Of a stretch of 64,000 bases of DNA, positions 10,191-18,862 are shown in pieces. The translations under genes and the position numbers were made by a program. The stretch is from Streptomyces sp. NBC_01294 (GTDB lineage Bacteria; Actinomycetota; Actinomycetes; Streptomycetales; Streptomycetaceae). The stretch lies in contig NZ_CP108423.1 in the NCBI RefSeq assembly GCF_035917235.1, positions 4,803,501 through 4,867,500 of the forward strand. The letters are read 5' to 3'. Below the pieces are notes generated by a model, which saw only the letters and a program-made list of their open reading frames with translations, had not been told where the DNA came from and made no database searches. Within the stretch, counting starts at the first letter, position 1, and each line of letters begins with the position of its first letter.

Positions 10191-10967
10191 TCAGCCCTCG
10201 GCGCCGGCCTTGCGGCGGCGGACCACCAGCACGGCACCGGCGGCGATCAGCGCGGCGGCCATCGTGGCCAGCAGCCCGATCGGCGCGTCGGAACCGGTCT
10301 TCGCCAGGTCGCCCCCGCCCGTCGAACCACCGGTGGCGGCGGTCGAACCGGTCGGGGCCGGGGAGGAGGCCGAGCCGGACGGCTGCGTGCTGCCGGACGG
10401 CGACGTGCTCGACGAGGCCGACGCGGAGGTGCTGGCCGAAGCCGACGCGGAGGTGCTGGCCGAAGCCGACGCGGACGTGCTGGCCGAAGCCGACGCCGAG
10501 GTCGAGGCCGACGGCGAGGCCGAAGTCGACTGCGACGGGCTCGGCGACGCGGTCGCCGTGGACGGGCAGGTGTGCGACAGGTTGAACCACTCCACCGAGC
10601 CGCCCACCACCTCGGCGGAGGCCGCCGTGAGCTTGGCCCCCGGCACCGAGGCCACGTAGGCGTGCTTGTCGGACGGCGGGCCGAACACGGTGACGACCTG
10701 CTGGCCACCCGGCTCGAAGGTCACCGTCAGCTTCTTGAAGGTCGTGGAGTTGCCCGGCAGCACGAAGTGCCAGCCGTCCTGGGACGACGGTATCGACGCA
10801 CACTTGGCCTGGTTCTCCACGCCCTGCGAGGTGGCGGTGAGAGGGAGGGCCTGGTGCACCGGAACGGTGTACGAGTCGGTCGCGAAAGCGGGAGCGCCCG
10901 CCGCGAGTACGAGCGATGCCGCGACCGGGAGGGCGGTCGTTGCCCAACGGAGTCTGTGCATGGGCAT
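10191..10967 (-). CDS. Secreted LAXTG (sortase E-type) surface protein with Ser/Ala linker
   Basis: The 258-residue protein starts with a classic signal peptide (basic MPMHRLRW, hydrophobic core, cleavage near AFA-TDS). A globular part of about 110 residues follows, then a low-complexity Ser/Ala/Thr linker built from SASASAST-type repeats, and finally the cell-wall sorting signal LAKTG, a hydrophobic helix and the RRRK tail. LAXTG is the motif recognised by class E sortases, which in Streptomyces anchor chaplins. No sortase gene is adjacent. ATG 10967 follows AGAGG at 7 bases. The linker DNA holds three copies of a 24-bp unit at about 10426-10497. Biological role unknown. Confidence 0.85.
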   Translation of the reverse strand: MPMHRLRWATTALPVAASLVLAAGAPAFATDSYTVPVHQALPLTATSQGVENQAKCASIPSSQDGWHFVLPGNSTTFKKLTVTFEPGGQQVVTVFGPPSDKHAYVASVPGAKLTAASAEVVGGSVEWFNLSHTCPSTATASPSPSQSTSASPSASTSASASASTSASASASTSASASASTSASASSSTSPSGSTQPSGSASSPAPTGSTAATGGSTGGGDLAKTGSDAPIGLLATMAAALIAAGAVLVVRRRKAGAEG

Positions 10968-11137
10968 GGTGGTACCTCTGATGACGCTGGGAGGAATGGG
11001 CCGGTTGGGGGGGGGCGGCGGCTCAGCATGCTGAGGGCCGCCCGGCCCGGTCAAGAGGTATGCATCAGCATTCGTACAGAGTTGGCCCCTCGTGGATCGT
11101 TTGTCTGAAGTAACGATCCGTGAACAAGGCCGAGTCC

Positions 11138-11731
11138 TCAGGAGTTGTACGTCGACTGGGCACGCTCCAGACCCTCCTGGATCAGGCACTCCACCGCATC
11201 CGCCGCCCGGTCCACGAACCAGTCCAGCTCCTTGCGCTCCGTCGAGGAGAAGTCCTTCAGCACGAAGTCCGCGACCTGCATCCGGCCCGGCGGCCGGCCG
11301 ATGCCGCACCGCACCCGGTGGTAGTCCGCACCCATCGACTTCGTCATCGACTTCAGCCCGTTGTGGCCGTTGTCCCCACCGCCCAGCTTCAGGCGCAGCG
11401 TCGGGTAGTCGATGTCCAGCTCGTCGTGAACCGCCACGATCCGGTCCAGCGGCACCTTGTAGAAGTCGCGCAACGCCGTCACCGGGCCGCCCGACAGGTT
11501 CATGAACGTCATCGGCTTGGCCAGCACCACCCGCCGGTTCGCCGGCCCCGGCGGGCCCATGCGTCCCTCGACGACCTGCGCCCGCGCCTTGTGCGCCTTG
11601 AACTTCCCGCCGATCCGCTCCGCCAGCAGGTCCGCCACCATGAACCCGATGTTGTGGCGGTTGCCCGCGTACTCCGGCCCGGGATTCCCCAGACCGACGA
11701 TCAACCACGGCGCCGCCGCGTCGTCCGACAT
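11138..11731 (-). CDS. pth: Peptidyl-tRNA hydrolase
   Basis: The enzyme, 197 residues long, releases peptides from prematurely dropped peptidyl-tRNA. The N-terminal signature [21 protein letters not shown] carries the catalytic His, and the second signature [12 protein letters not shown] and the DELDI strand are also intact. ATG 11731 is preferred over the adjacent GTG 11734 because it gives a normal 6-base spacing to AAGGAG. It lies downstream of rplY in the same orientation, with a hairpin between, the usual actinobacterial arrangement. Confidence 0.96.
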   Translation of the reverse strand: MSDDAAAPWLIVGLGNPGPEYAGNRHNIGFMVADLLAERIGGKFKAHKARAQVVEGRMGPPGPANRRVVLAKPMTFMNLSGGPVTALRDFYKVPLDRIVAVHDELDIDYPTLRLKLGGGDNGHNGLKSMTKSMGADYHRVRCGIGRPPGRMQVADFVLKDFSSTERKELDWFVDRAADAVECLIQEGLERAQSTYNS

Positions 11732-11751
11732 CACACGCTCCTTAAACGAGA

Positions 11752-11790
11752 CGACCGCCGTCCCGCTCCAGTGGAGCCGGACGGCGGTCG
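11752..11790 (-). terminator. Hairpin between rplY and pth
   Basis: CGACCGCCGTCC at 11752-11763 pairs with 11779-11790; the interior has a further GCTCCA/TGGAGC pairing. It probably ends or attenuates the rplY message before pth. Confidence 0.75.
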
Positions 11791-11821
11791 GTCAGCAACT
11801 GCTGAGAGGAAAGGGCGAGGC

Positions 11822-12406
11822 TCAGGCCTCGGTGCCCTCGGCGGCCTCGGCGGTCGGCTCCTCGGCCTGCGGGGCGACGACCTGCAGGACGGCGATGTCA
11901 CCGTCGACGGCCAGCGTGGTGCCGGCCGGCAGGACCAGGTCCTTGGCGTGGATGGTGGCGCCGGCCTCGAGGCCCGCGATCGAGACGGTGACCTCGGTCG
12001 GGATGTGCGTGGCCTCGGCCTCGACGGAGATGGTGTTCTGGAGGGTCTCCAGCATGTTGCCGCCGACGGCCAGGTCGCCCTCGGTGACGATCGCGACGTC
12101 GACGGTGACCTTCTCGCCCTTCTTGACGATCAGGAAGTCGACGTGGGAGATCGAACGCTTCAGCGGGTGCTTCTGCACGGCCTTCGGGATGACCAGCTCG
12201 GTGCCGGCGCCCGCGATGTCCAGGGAGATCAGGACGTTCGGGGTGCGCAGCGCCAGCTGCAGCGCGTGGGCGTCGACGCTGACGTGCTTCGGGTCGGTGC
12301 CGTGGCCGTAGATGACGGCGGGGGTCAGGGCGTCACGACGCGCCTGACGGGCAGAGCCCTTGCCGAACGTGTCGCGGACCTTCGCGGAAAGCTTGACCTC
12401 GGACAT
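11822..12406 (-). CDS. rplY: 50S ribosomal protein L25/general stress protein Ctc
   Basis: Long, two-domain L25 (Ctc) protein of 194 residues. The 5S-rRNA-binding N-terminal domain (KVRDTFGKGSARQARR, PAVIYGHG) spans about residues 1-92, followed by the Ctc beta domain and an acidic Glu/Ala-rich tail (QAEEPTAEAAEGTEA). ATG 12406 follows GAGGAG; an in-frame GTG two codons earlier has no better site. It sits between prs and pth, as in many actinobacteria. Confidence 0.95.
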   Translation of the reverse strand: MSEVKLSAKVRDTFGKGSARQARRDALTPAVIYGHGTDPKHVSVDAHALQLALRTPNVLISLDIAGAGTELVIPKAVQKHPLKRSISHVDFLIVKKGEKVTVDVAIVTEGDLAVGGNMLETLQNTISVEAEATHIPTEVTVSIAGLEAGATIHAKDLVLPAGTTLAVDGDIAVLQVVAPQAEEPTAEAAEGTEA

Positions 12407-12506
12407 GCTCACTCCTCGTGGGGTGACGGAAATGGACGAAAGTCACCCGGCCGGAACGGCCTGCTACGAAGAGCGCGTCGATAACGGAGCATCCGTACCG
12501 GAAACA

Positions 12507-12564
12507 GGTACGGCCTCCCTCGCCGAGCAACTCATGGAGTGTACCCGGCAGGGGAGGCCGTACC
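12507..12564 (-). terminator. Inverted repeat between prs and rplY
   Basis: GGTACGGCCTCCC (12507-12519) is the exact complement of 12552-12564, separated by 32 bases. On the minus strand a CCTTTTTGG run precedes, not follows, the hairpin. It could be an intercistronic terminator, attenuator or processing site. Confidence 0.55.
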
Positions 12565-12587
12565 AAAAAGGATCTACCGCGGAGCGA

Positions 12588-13565
12588 TTACTGCTGCTCC
12601 TCGAAGAGGCTCGTGACCGAACCGTCCTCGAAGACCTCGCGCACCGCACGCGCGATCATCGGGGCGATCGACAGCACCGTGATCTTGTCGAGCTCCAGGT
12701 CCGACGGATCCGGCAGCGTGTTCGTGAACACGAACTCGCTGACCTTGGAGTTCTTCAGACGGTCGGCGGCCGGGCCCGACAGGATGCCGTGCGTGGCCGT
12801 CACGATGACGTCCTCGGCGCCGTGCGCGAACAGCGCGTCGGCCGCGGCGCAGATCGTGCCACCGGTGTCGATCATGTCGTCGACCAGGACGCAGACGCGG
12901 CCCCGGACCTCACCGACGACCTCGTGGACCGTCACCTGGTTGGCGACGTCCTTGTCGCGGCGCTTGTGCACGATCGCCAGCGGCGCGTCCAGACGGTCGC
13001 ACCAGCGGTCCGCGACGCGCACGCGCCCGGCGTCCGGGGAGACGATCGTCAGCTTGGTGCGGTCCACCTTGGCGCCGACGTAGTCCGCGAGGACCGACAG
13101 GGCCGACAGGTGGTCCACCGGACCGTCGAAGAAGCCCTGGATCTGGTCGGTGTGCAGGTCCACCGTGAGGATGCGGTCCGCACCCGCGGTCCGCAGCAGG
13201 TCCGCCACCAGACGCGCCGAGATCGGCTCGCGGCCCTTGTGCTTCTTGTCCTGGCGGGCGTACCCGTAGGACGGGACGATCACGGTGATGGAGCGTGCCG
13301 ACGCGCGCTTCAGCGCGTCGATCATGATCAGCTGCTCCATGATCCACTTGTTGATCGGAGCCGTGTGGCTCTGGATCAGGAAGCAGTCCGCGCCACGAGC
13401 CGACTCCTGGAAGCGAACGTAGATCTCACCGTTCGCGAAGTCGAAAGCCTTGGTCGGCACGAGGCCGACTCCCAGCTGGTGCGCGACCTCCTCGGCCAGC
13501 TCGGGGTGGGCGCGGCCGGAGAAGAGCATCAGCTTCTTCTCGCCGGTCGTCTTGATCCCGGTCAC
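12588..13565 (-). CDS. prs: Ribose-phosphate pyrophosphokinase (PRPP synthase)
   Basis: PRPP synthase of 325 residues. It has the ATP/ribose-phosphate signatures SYGYARQDKKHKGREPISA, the pyrophosphate-site VDLHTDQIQGFF, and the PRPP-binding loop VLVDDMIDTGGT. It makes PRPP for purine, pyrimidine, His and Trp synthesis. GTG 13565 is preceded by GAGGAG. glmU lies 133 bases upstream on the same strand, a conserved pairing in Gram-positive bacteria. Confidence 0.97.
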   Translation of the reverse strand: MTGIKTTGEKKLMLFSGRAHPELAEEVAHQLGVGLVPTKAFDFANGEIYVRFQESARGADCFLIQSHTAPINKWIMEQLIMIDALKRASARSITVIVPSYGYARQDKKHKGREPISARLVADLLRTAGADRILTVDLHTDQIQGFFDGPVDHLSALSVLADYVGAKVDRTKLTIVSPDAGRVRVADRWCDRLDAPLAIVHKRRDKDVANQVTVHEVVGEVRGRVCVLVDDMIDTGGTICAAADALFAHGAEDVIVTATHGILSGPAADRLKNSKVSEFVFTNTLPDPSDLELDKITVLSIAPMIARAVREVFEDGSVTSLFEEQQ

Positions 13566-13698
13566 AGCACTGTCTCCTCAGACGTGTTGAAGCTGCTCGC
13601 CCCCATGTGCGTCCGTCCCGCACACGGTGAGCCAGCCGAATTGCGTGCACGTATCACGGTACGCCGTCGCGGGCGTACCTGTTTCCGGTCAGTTCACC

Positions 13699-15144
13699 TC
13701 AGTGGCCCTCGGCGTCCTCCGAGGCCGCCGACTGCGCCGCCGTGGCAGCGGCACTTCCCGGACGCTTGCGAGCCACCCAGCCCTCGATATTCCGCTGCTG
13801 GCCACGGGCCACGGCCAGCGCACCGGGCGGCACATCCTTCGTGATCACCGATCCGGCAGCCGTGTAGGCGCCGTCCCCGATCGTGACCGGCGCCACAAAC
13901 ATGTTGTCCGAGCCCGTCTTACAGTGCGAGCCGACGGTCGTGTGGTGCTTGTGCTCGCCGTCGTAGTTCACGAAGACGCTCGCGGCACCGATGTTCGTGT
14001 ACTCGCCGATCGTCGCGTCGCCCACGTACGACAGGTGCGGCACCTTCGTGCCCTCGCCGATCGTCGCGTTCTTCATCTCGACGTACGTGCCGGCCTTCGC
14101 CTTCACACCCAGGTTCGTGCCGGGACGCAGGTACGCGAACGGCCCCACGGTCGCCTGCGCACCCACGACCGCGCCCTCCGCGACCGTGTTGTCCACGCGG
14201 GCGCCCACGCCCACGTGCGTGTCCTTCAGCCGGGTGTTGGGACCGACCTCGGCCCGCTCGGCGATGTGCGTGGTGCCCAGCAGCTGCGTGCCGGGGTGGA
14301 CGATCGCGTCCTGCCCGAAGGTGACGGTCACGTCGACGAACGTGCCGGCCGGGTCGACGACCGTGACGCCCGCGAGCATGGCCTGCTCCAGCAGGCGCGC
14401 GTTCAGCAGGGCGCGGGCCTCGGCGAGCTGGACGCGGTTGTTGATCCCGAGGATCTGGCGGTGGTCGCTGCCGACGGCCGCGCCGACGCGGTGCCCGGAC
14501 TCGCGCAGGATGCCGAGGACGTCGGTGAGGTACTCCTCGCCCTGGCTGTTGTCGGTGCGGACCTTGCCGAGCGCGTCGGCCAGCAGGGCGCCGTCGAACG
14601 CGAACACACCCGAGTTGATCTCACGGATCGCACGCTGGGCGTCGGTGGCGTCCTTGTGCTCGACGATGGCCGTCACGGCGCCGCCGGCGTCCCGGACGAT
14701 GCGCCCGTAGCCGGTGGAGTCCGGCACCTCGGCGGTGAGCACGGTGACGGCGTTGCCGTCGGCGGCGTGCGTCTGCGCGAGCCGGCCCAGGGTCTCCCCG
14801 GTCAGCAGCGGGGTGTCGCCGCAGACGACGATCACGGTGCCGTCGACGGTCCCGCCGAGCTCTTCGAGGGCCATGCGGACGGCGTGCCCGGTGCCGTTCT
14901 GCTCGTACTGGACGGCGGTGCGGACGCCGGCGTCGATGCCGGCGAGGTGCGCGGTGACCTGCTCCCGGGCGTGCCCGACGACCACGACGAGGTGGTCGGG
15001 GTCCAGCTCGCGGGAGGCGGCGACGACGTGACCGACGAGCGAGCGCCCGCAGATCTCGTGCAGAACCTTGGGAGTGGCCGACTTCATGCGGGTGCCTTCA
15101 CCCGCTGCGAGTACGACGACGGCTGCCGGGCGGTTGGCGCTCAC
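13699..15144 (-). CDS. glmU: Bifunctional GlcNAc-1-P uridyltransferase/GlcN-1-P acetyltransferase
   Basis: Makes UDP-GlcNAc for peptidoglycan in two steps. The N-terminal pyrophosphorylase has LAAGEGTRMKSATPKVLH and CGDTPLL; the C-terminal half is a left-handed beta helix with many I-G-x-G-type hexapeptides and the acetyltransferase-site sequences YLRPGTNL, VNYDGEHKHHT and GSDNMFVAPV. Length (481 residues) is normal apart from a polar Ala/Ser tail. GTG 15144 gives the conserved opening MSANRPAAVVVLAAG. It is transcribed from between tRNA-Gln and prs. Confidence 0.97.
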   Translation of the reverse strand: MSANRPAAVVVLAAGEGTRMKSATPKVLHEICGRSLVGHVVAASRELDPDHLVVVVGHAREQVTAHLAGIDAGVRTAVQYEQNGTGHAVRMALEELGGTVDGTVIVVCGDTPLLTGETLGRLAQTHAADGNAVTVLTAEVPDSTGYGRIVRDAGGAVTAIVEHKDATDAQRAIREINSGVFAFDGALLADALGKVRTDNSQGEEYLTDVLGILRESGHRVGAAVGSDHRQILGINNRVQLAEARALLNARLLEQAMLAGVTVVDPAGTFVDVTVTFGQDAIVHPGTQLLGTTHIAERAEVGPNTRLKDTHVGVGARVDNTVAEGAVVGAQATVGPFAYLRPGTNLGVKAKAGTYVEMKNATIGEGTKVPHLSYVGDATIGEYTNIGAASVFVNYDGEHKHHTTVGSHCKTGSDNMFVAPVTIGDGAYTAAGSVITKDVPPGALAVARGQQRNIEGWVARKRPGSAAATAAQSAASEDAEGH

Positions 15145-15254
15145 GGGTGTGCCCTTCGGCTTCGGGGGTGGACCCGTGAAGGATACCGGGGCCCCAGTGC
15201 CCCCAAACGAACGCGGGTCCAGACCGTGACGGTCAGGACCCGAACTTGATTGAG

Positions 15255-15326
15255 CTCCCCCGCCAGGACTCGAACCCGGACATAAGGCACCAAAAGCCTC
15301 AGTGCTGCCAATTACACCACAGGGGA
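15255..15326 (-). tRNA. tRNA-Gln (anticodon UUG)
   Basis: The minus strand folds as a complete 72-nt tRNA. The acceptor stem TCCCCTG (complement of 15320-15326) pairs with CGGGGGA, the discriminator is G, the anticodon stem GAGGC/GCCTT encloses loop TTTTGGT with anticodon TTG, and the T arm contains GTTCGAGTC. CCA is not encoded. It lies 110 bases upstream of glmU on the same strand. Confidence 0.96.
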
Positions 15327-15743
15327 CCGTTGTCAACTAAACCGGACATTACGCCTTCGCGGTCGGATCGACGGCACCTACTATGCCGCACCACCAGCCC
15401 TCAACGCGACGGTAAAGATCGGCGCCTTGGAGGACGCGCACCGAGAGGCGGTCGTTGTGCGTGTCGCCCGTCTTCTTGCGGTTCGTGCGCGGGTTGTGAC
15501 GCTTGAGCGTGTCTTGCCGAAATGGGAGGCGCCGAGTCCCGCGACCTCCCTCCATTGCTGCTCGGCGCGCGCGTCTCCTCGTCCCCGGCCTTCCGGCGCG
15601 CGTGGGCCTCATTTCGCCAATGGCGTCCGGAATGCGGGATTCAGGTCTCGGTGGCCGGACCTTTCAGTCGTGCGTGCGATTACCGCCGGGTTGCTGGAAT
15701 TTTGATCGGGTCTGTGCTGAGGGCCGCCCTTACGCTGGACGGC
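15327..15743. other. Unassigned stretch with a coding-like remnant upstream of tRNA-Gln
   Basis: No confident gene. On the minus strand an open frame ending at 15349 (TAA) carries a polar, coding-like stretch of about 50 residues (TLKRHNPRTNRKKTGDTH, then LSVRVLQGADLYRRVEGWW) without a good start codon or ribosome binding site. It may be a decayed gene or mobile-element scar next to the tRNA. The right part (from about 15500) is probably the promoter region of the sensor kinase. Confidence 0.35.
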
Positions 15744-17012
15744 ATGACCAGTACGGGGGAAGTGGAAGGCCGCGCTGGGCCGCCTTTGTGGTGGGTGCGG
15801 CGGCGGGATGCCGTGGGGGACGTGGTGCTCGGCGGGGTGTCCGCCGTCGAGTGCGCCTGGGAGGGTGTGGCCTTCGCCGGGGAGGCGGGGGTGCCGACCG
15901 CGGTCGGGGTGCTGTTCGGTTTCGTGGTGGGGGCCACGCTCGTGCTGCGCCGGCGGTGGCCGATCGCCGTGGTGCTCGTGGGGATCGCCGTGTCGCCGGC
16001 CGCGATGGGGCTCCTGCTCGCGGTGGTCGGGATGTACACGCTGGCCTCGTCCGAGGTGCCGCGGCGGATCACGGCCACGCTGGCCTCGATGTCGCTGGCC
16101 GCGACCTTCGTCGTGATGTACCTGCGGACCCGGGGCGACGTCGAGGCCGACCCCACGCTCGTGGTGGTGCTGTCCGGGTTCGTGGCGGTGGCGCTGACCG
16201 TGCCGCCGGTGCTGTTCGGGCTGTACATCGGGGCGCGGCGGCGGCTGATGGAGAGCCTGCAGGAGCGGGCGGACTCGCTGGAGCGGGAGCTGTCGCTGCT
16301 GGCGGACCGGGCGGAGGAGCGGGCCGAGTGGGCCCGTACCGAGGAGCGGACGCGGATCGCGCGGGAGATGCACGACGTGGTCGCGCACCGGGTGTCGCTG
16401 ATGGTGGTGCACGCGGCCGCGCTGGAGGCGGTGGCGGTGAAGGATCCGGCGCGGGCGGCGAAGAACGCGGCGCTGGTGGGGGACATGGGGCGGCAGGCGC
16501 TGACGGAGTTGCGGGAGATGCTCGGCGTGCTCCGGGCGGCGCCCAAGCCGGCCGTGGTGGATCCCGTGCCGGCCGTGGCCGTCGCGGCGGTGGCGCTCGC
16601 GGTGGGTGCGGAGGACGGGCCCTCGCTCGACGCGCTGCAGGTGCTGGTCGGGCAGTCGCGGGCGGCCGGGATGACCGTGGAGATGCTGGTGCACGGTGAG
16701 GGGGCGGCGTACGCGGCGGAGATCGAGCAGACCGCGTACCGCGTGGTGCAGGAGGCGCTCACCAACTGCCACAAGCACGCCCCGGGTGCGCGGGTCGTGG
16801 TGCGGCTCGCGCACCGGTCGGGTGAGGTCGCCATGCAGGTGGAGAACGGCCCGTGCGACGGCAAGGCCACCGAGCCGGGGCTCCCCAGCGGGGGGAACGG
16901 GCTCGTCGGGATGCGGGAGCGGGTGCTGGGGCTGGGCGGGGTGTTCGTGTCCGGGCCGACGGACGCGGGGGGCTTCCGGGTGTCGGCGGTACTTCCGAGT
17001 GAGCGGGGGTAG
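15744..17012 (+). CDS. Orphan NarL-type sensor histidine kinase
   Basis: The 422-residue membrane histidine kinase has an N-terminal cytosolic stretch, several hydrophobic segments (about residues 40-165), a coiled coil (LQERADSLERELSLLADRAEERAEW), then a HisKA_3 phosphoacceptor box TRIAREMHDVVAHRVSLMVV and a HATPase with EALTNCHKHAPGA and GNGLVGMRERV. ATG 15744 begins MTSTGEVEGRAG. No response regulator adjoins it; a 176-residue protein of unknown function follows after 2 bases. Either orphan regulator at the left end of the window could be a partner, but nothing in the sequence shows this. Confidence 0.9.
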   Translation: MTSTGEVEGRAGPPLWWVRRRDAVGDVVLGGVSAVECAWEGVAFAGEAGVPTAVGVLFGFVVGATLVLRRRWPIAVVLVGIAVSPAAMGLLLAVVGMYTLASSEVPRRITATLASMSLAATFVVMYLRTRGDVEADPTLVVVLSGFVAVALTVPPVLFGLYIGARRRLMESLQERADSLERELSLLADRAEERAEWARTEERTRIAREMHDVVAHRVSLMVVHAAALEAVAVKDPARAAKNAALVGDMGRQALTELREMLGVLRAAPKPAVVDPVPAVAVAAVALAVGAEDGPSLDALQVLVGQSRAAGMTVEMLVHGEGAAYAAEIEQTAYRVVQEALTNCHKHAPGARVVVRLAHRSGEVAMQVENGPCDGKATEPGLPSGGNGLVGMRERVLGLGGVFVSGPTDAGGFRVSAVLPSERG

Positions 17013-17014
17013 CG

Positions 17015-17545
17015 ATGGGCTGGGATCCGGTGGGGGAACTGACGGACGAGGACCAGAAGCTGTTCGGGGGGCGCTGGGAGGAGCGGCTGTGGCTGAACGT
17101 GCCCGGGCCGTTCTACACGGCAGAGACGGACACCTGCTGGACCGGGCGGCTCCACGCGCCGGACAACGTGCTCTACGCGGCCGGGTGCGAGAGCGTCGAG
17201 TACGTGTTCCGGCAGCCGCGCGATCCCCGCGAGGTGCGGAACGTGGTGGCCGCGGCGAACGAGGAGTCCTTCGGGGAGTACGCCTGCGACGGGGACCTTC
17301 GGTGGACCCCGCCGGCGGTGCGGCAGTGGTGGGCTGAGCGCGCCCGGGTCGCTGAGCACATGGTGGGGGCGCTGGCGGAGTTCGGGCGCGGCCGCGACCG
17401 CTACGAGGATGACGCCGTGCTCGGGGTGCTGGACTTCCAGGCGTACCTGGCCGACGGGCTTGCCGCCGACCTGCGGGCGTACCTGTTCCGGCTGGAGGAG
17501 GGGCGGTACCCGGAAGCCGGCGAGCGGCTTCCGGAACTCGGCTAG
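17015..17545 (+). CDS. Conserved-looking hypothetical protein coupled to the kinase gene
   Basis: A soluble protein of 176 residues, rich in Trp, Glu and Asp. Recognisable local features are LWLNVPGPFYTAETDTCWTGRL, the strand YVFRQPRDPREVRNVV and the motif WTPPAVRQWWAER. I do not recognise the family. Its start is 2 bases after the kinase stop, so it is probably co-translated. Its TAG stop overlaps that of the convergent SUKH-3 gene by 3 bases. Its position at the edge of a toxin/immunity-like island suggests an immunity or toxin-linked role, but that is inference only. Confidence 0.8.
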   Translation: MGWDPVGELTDEDQKLFGGRWEERLWLNVPGPFYTAETDTCWTGRLHAPDNVLYAAGCESVEYVFRQPRDPREVRNVVAAANEESFGEYACDGDLRWTPPAVRQWWAERARVAEHMVGALAEFGRGRDRYEDDAVLGVLDFQAYLADGLAADLRAYLFRLEEGRYPEAGERLPELG

Positions 17546-18051
17546 GCCGTGGTCAGGCGGGTGGGCTGGAGGCCGGTGAGGAGGAGGGTGAGGGCCTCGT
17601 CGATGGTGGGGCCCAGGTACCAGTCGCCGGTGTGGTCGATGCCGTAGACGCGGCCTTCGCGGTCGAGGGCGAGGTGGGAGCCCGCGTCGGCCTCGACGCC
17701 GAGGGGGCAGAGCTGGGTGGAGAGGGCTCGGCCCAGGTCGGCGAAGGTGCGCGCGAGGTGGAGTCCGGTGAGGGGGTCGAGCCGGACGGGGGTGGGGGCG
17801 ATCTGTCGGCCGGGTCCGGGGGCGGTGATCGTGAGGCCGCCGAATTCGGCCCAGGCCTCGACGGCGGCGGGGAAGACGGTGTGCCGGTGGCCGGCGGGGG
17901 TGGTGTGGTCCCGCAGGGCGTCGGCCCAGTACTCGGCCTGCTTGATGTCCCAGCGGCCGGGTTCCCAGCCGGCGGTGCGCAGGGCGGAGTCCACGGCGAC
18001 CGGGAAGCGGGTGGCCGAGGAGCGGTCGTACGAGGCTGAGGTGGTGGTCAT
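17542..18051 (-). CDS. SUKH-3 family immunity-type protein
   Basis: Small cytosolic protein (169 residues) with the SUKH-3 pattern: an N-terminal GWEPGRWD motif, the central FPAAVEAWAEFGGL, GPGRQIAPTPVRLDPL, then LCPLGVEADAGSHLALDREGRVYG and YLGPTIDEALTLLL. SUKH proteins are immunity factors that bind nuclease or deaminase toxins. Its ATG 18051 lies 2 bases beyond the stop of the upstream YwqJ-type deaminase gene, so the pair is one translational unit in toxin-then-immunity order. It probably neutralises that deaminase (inference from family and order). Confidence 0.85.
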   Translation of the reverse strand: MTTTSASYDRSSATRFPVAVDSALRTAGWEPGRWDIKQAEYWADALRDHTTPAGHRHTVFPAAVEAWAEFGGLTITAPGPGRQIAPTPVRLDPLTGLHLARTFADLGRALSTQLCPLGVEADAGSHLALDREGRVYGIDHTGDWYLGPTIDEALTLLLTGLQPTRLTTA

Positions 18052-18053
18052 GG

Positions 18054-18632
18054 CTACTCGGATGGGGTGAGGTCGACGGAGCGTACGCCGAAGTGGGCGA
18101 GGAGGGCGTCGCAGGAGCGGCAGGGGGGTGCGTAGCTGCCGTGGAGGGGGTCGCCGTCCTCGCGGATGCGCCGGGCGGTGATCTTCGCGTGTTTGAGGGA
18201 GCGGCGGGCTTCGCCGGCGGAGAGGGGTTTGCGGGAGGCGCGCCGGGAGCGGGCTCCTTCGACGGCGGCCAGGTGGCGGGAGATCAGGATCGCTTCGGGA
18301 CATCGGCCGGTGAAACGTTCGCGCTGGCCGCTCGTGAGGGTGTCGAGGAAGTCCTGTACGAGGGGGTGGAGCACGGGGGGTTGGTCGGCCTTGCCGGCGG
18401 TGCCGGTGAGGGTCTCGCCGCGTACGGAGAGGGCGGCGGCGATGGTGGGGAGGATGCCGTCGCGGCGGAAGCGCAGGACGGGCGCGGTGGGGCGGCCGTC
18501 GGTGCTGCTCCAGCGCAGGCGGGGGTCGCCTGCGGGACCGGTCGCTTCGCCGGCCGGGCCTGCGGCTGCCGGCGTGCCTGGTGCTTCCGGAGCGGTGTCG
18601 CCCGGTTCTGTGCGTGTTGCCGTGTGGTGCAT
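18054..18632 (-). CDS. YwqJ-like deaminase-fold (toxin-type) protein
   Basis: This 192-residue protein has both zinc-site motifs of the YwqJ-related deaminase family: GRCPEAILIS (C111-P-E113, donating a zinc ligand and the catalytic Glu) and PPCRSC (C171 and C174). A low-complexity Ala/Pro/Gly N-terminus of about 35 residues precedes. YwqJ domains are normally the C-terminal toxic tips of polymorphic toxins acting on nucleic acid or nucleotides. Here the domain stands almost alone, with no signal peptide, LXG, WXG or RHS region. ATG 18632 follows GGGAGG. The SUKH-3 gene directly downstream is its likely antidote. Confidence 0.82.
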   Translation of the reverse strand: MHHTATRTEPGDTAPEAPGTPAAAGPAGEATGPAGDPRLRWSSTDGRPTAPVLRFRRDGILPTIAAALSVRGETLTGTAGKADQPPVLHPLVQDFLDTLTSGQRERFTGRCPEAILISRHLAAVEGARSRRASRKPLSAGEARRSLKHAKITARRIREDGDPLHGSYAPPCRSCDALLAHFGVRSVDLTPSE

Positions 18633-18862
18633 GGTCGCGCTTTCCCTCCCGTGGCGGCGGTGGTGACCGCTGTCGCGCACGCCCCCGTGCTGCGGGGACA
18701 GCCTGCCAAATGTCACCTGTCATGCGGAAGCGGGGTCGAATATTCGTATCAATTCGGATGTTCCTGGCCCTCGGGTAGGTGCGCAGGTCGTGGGCGGGTG
18801 AGGCTCTTGCCCCAGCGCATAGGCTGTGGTGAACCAGCCAGATCCAGCAGGGGGCTACCGCC

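Noticed and set aside
15255..15326. Active attachment site at tRNA-Gln.
   Set aside because: The region beyond the tRNA 3' end is glmU with no duplicated tRNA end or integrase in the window.
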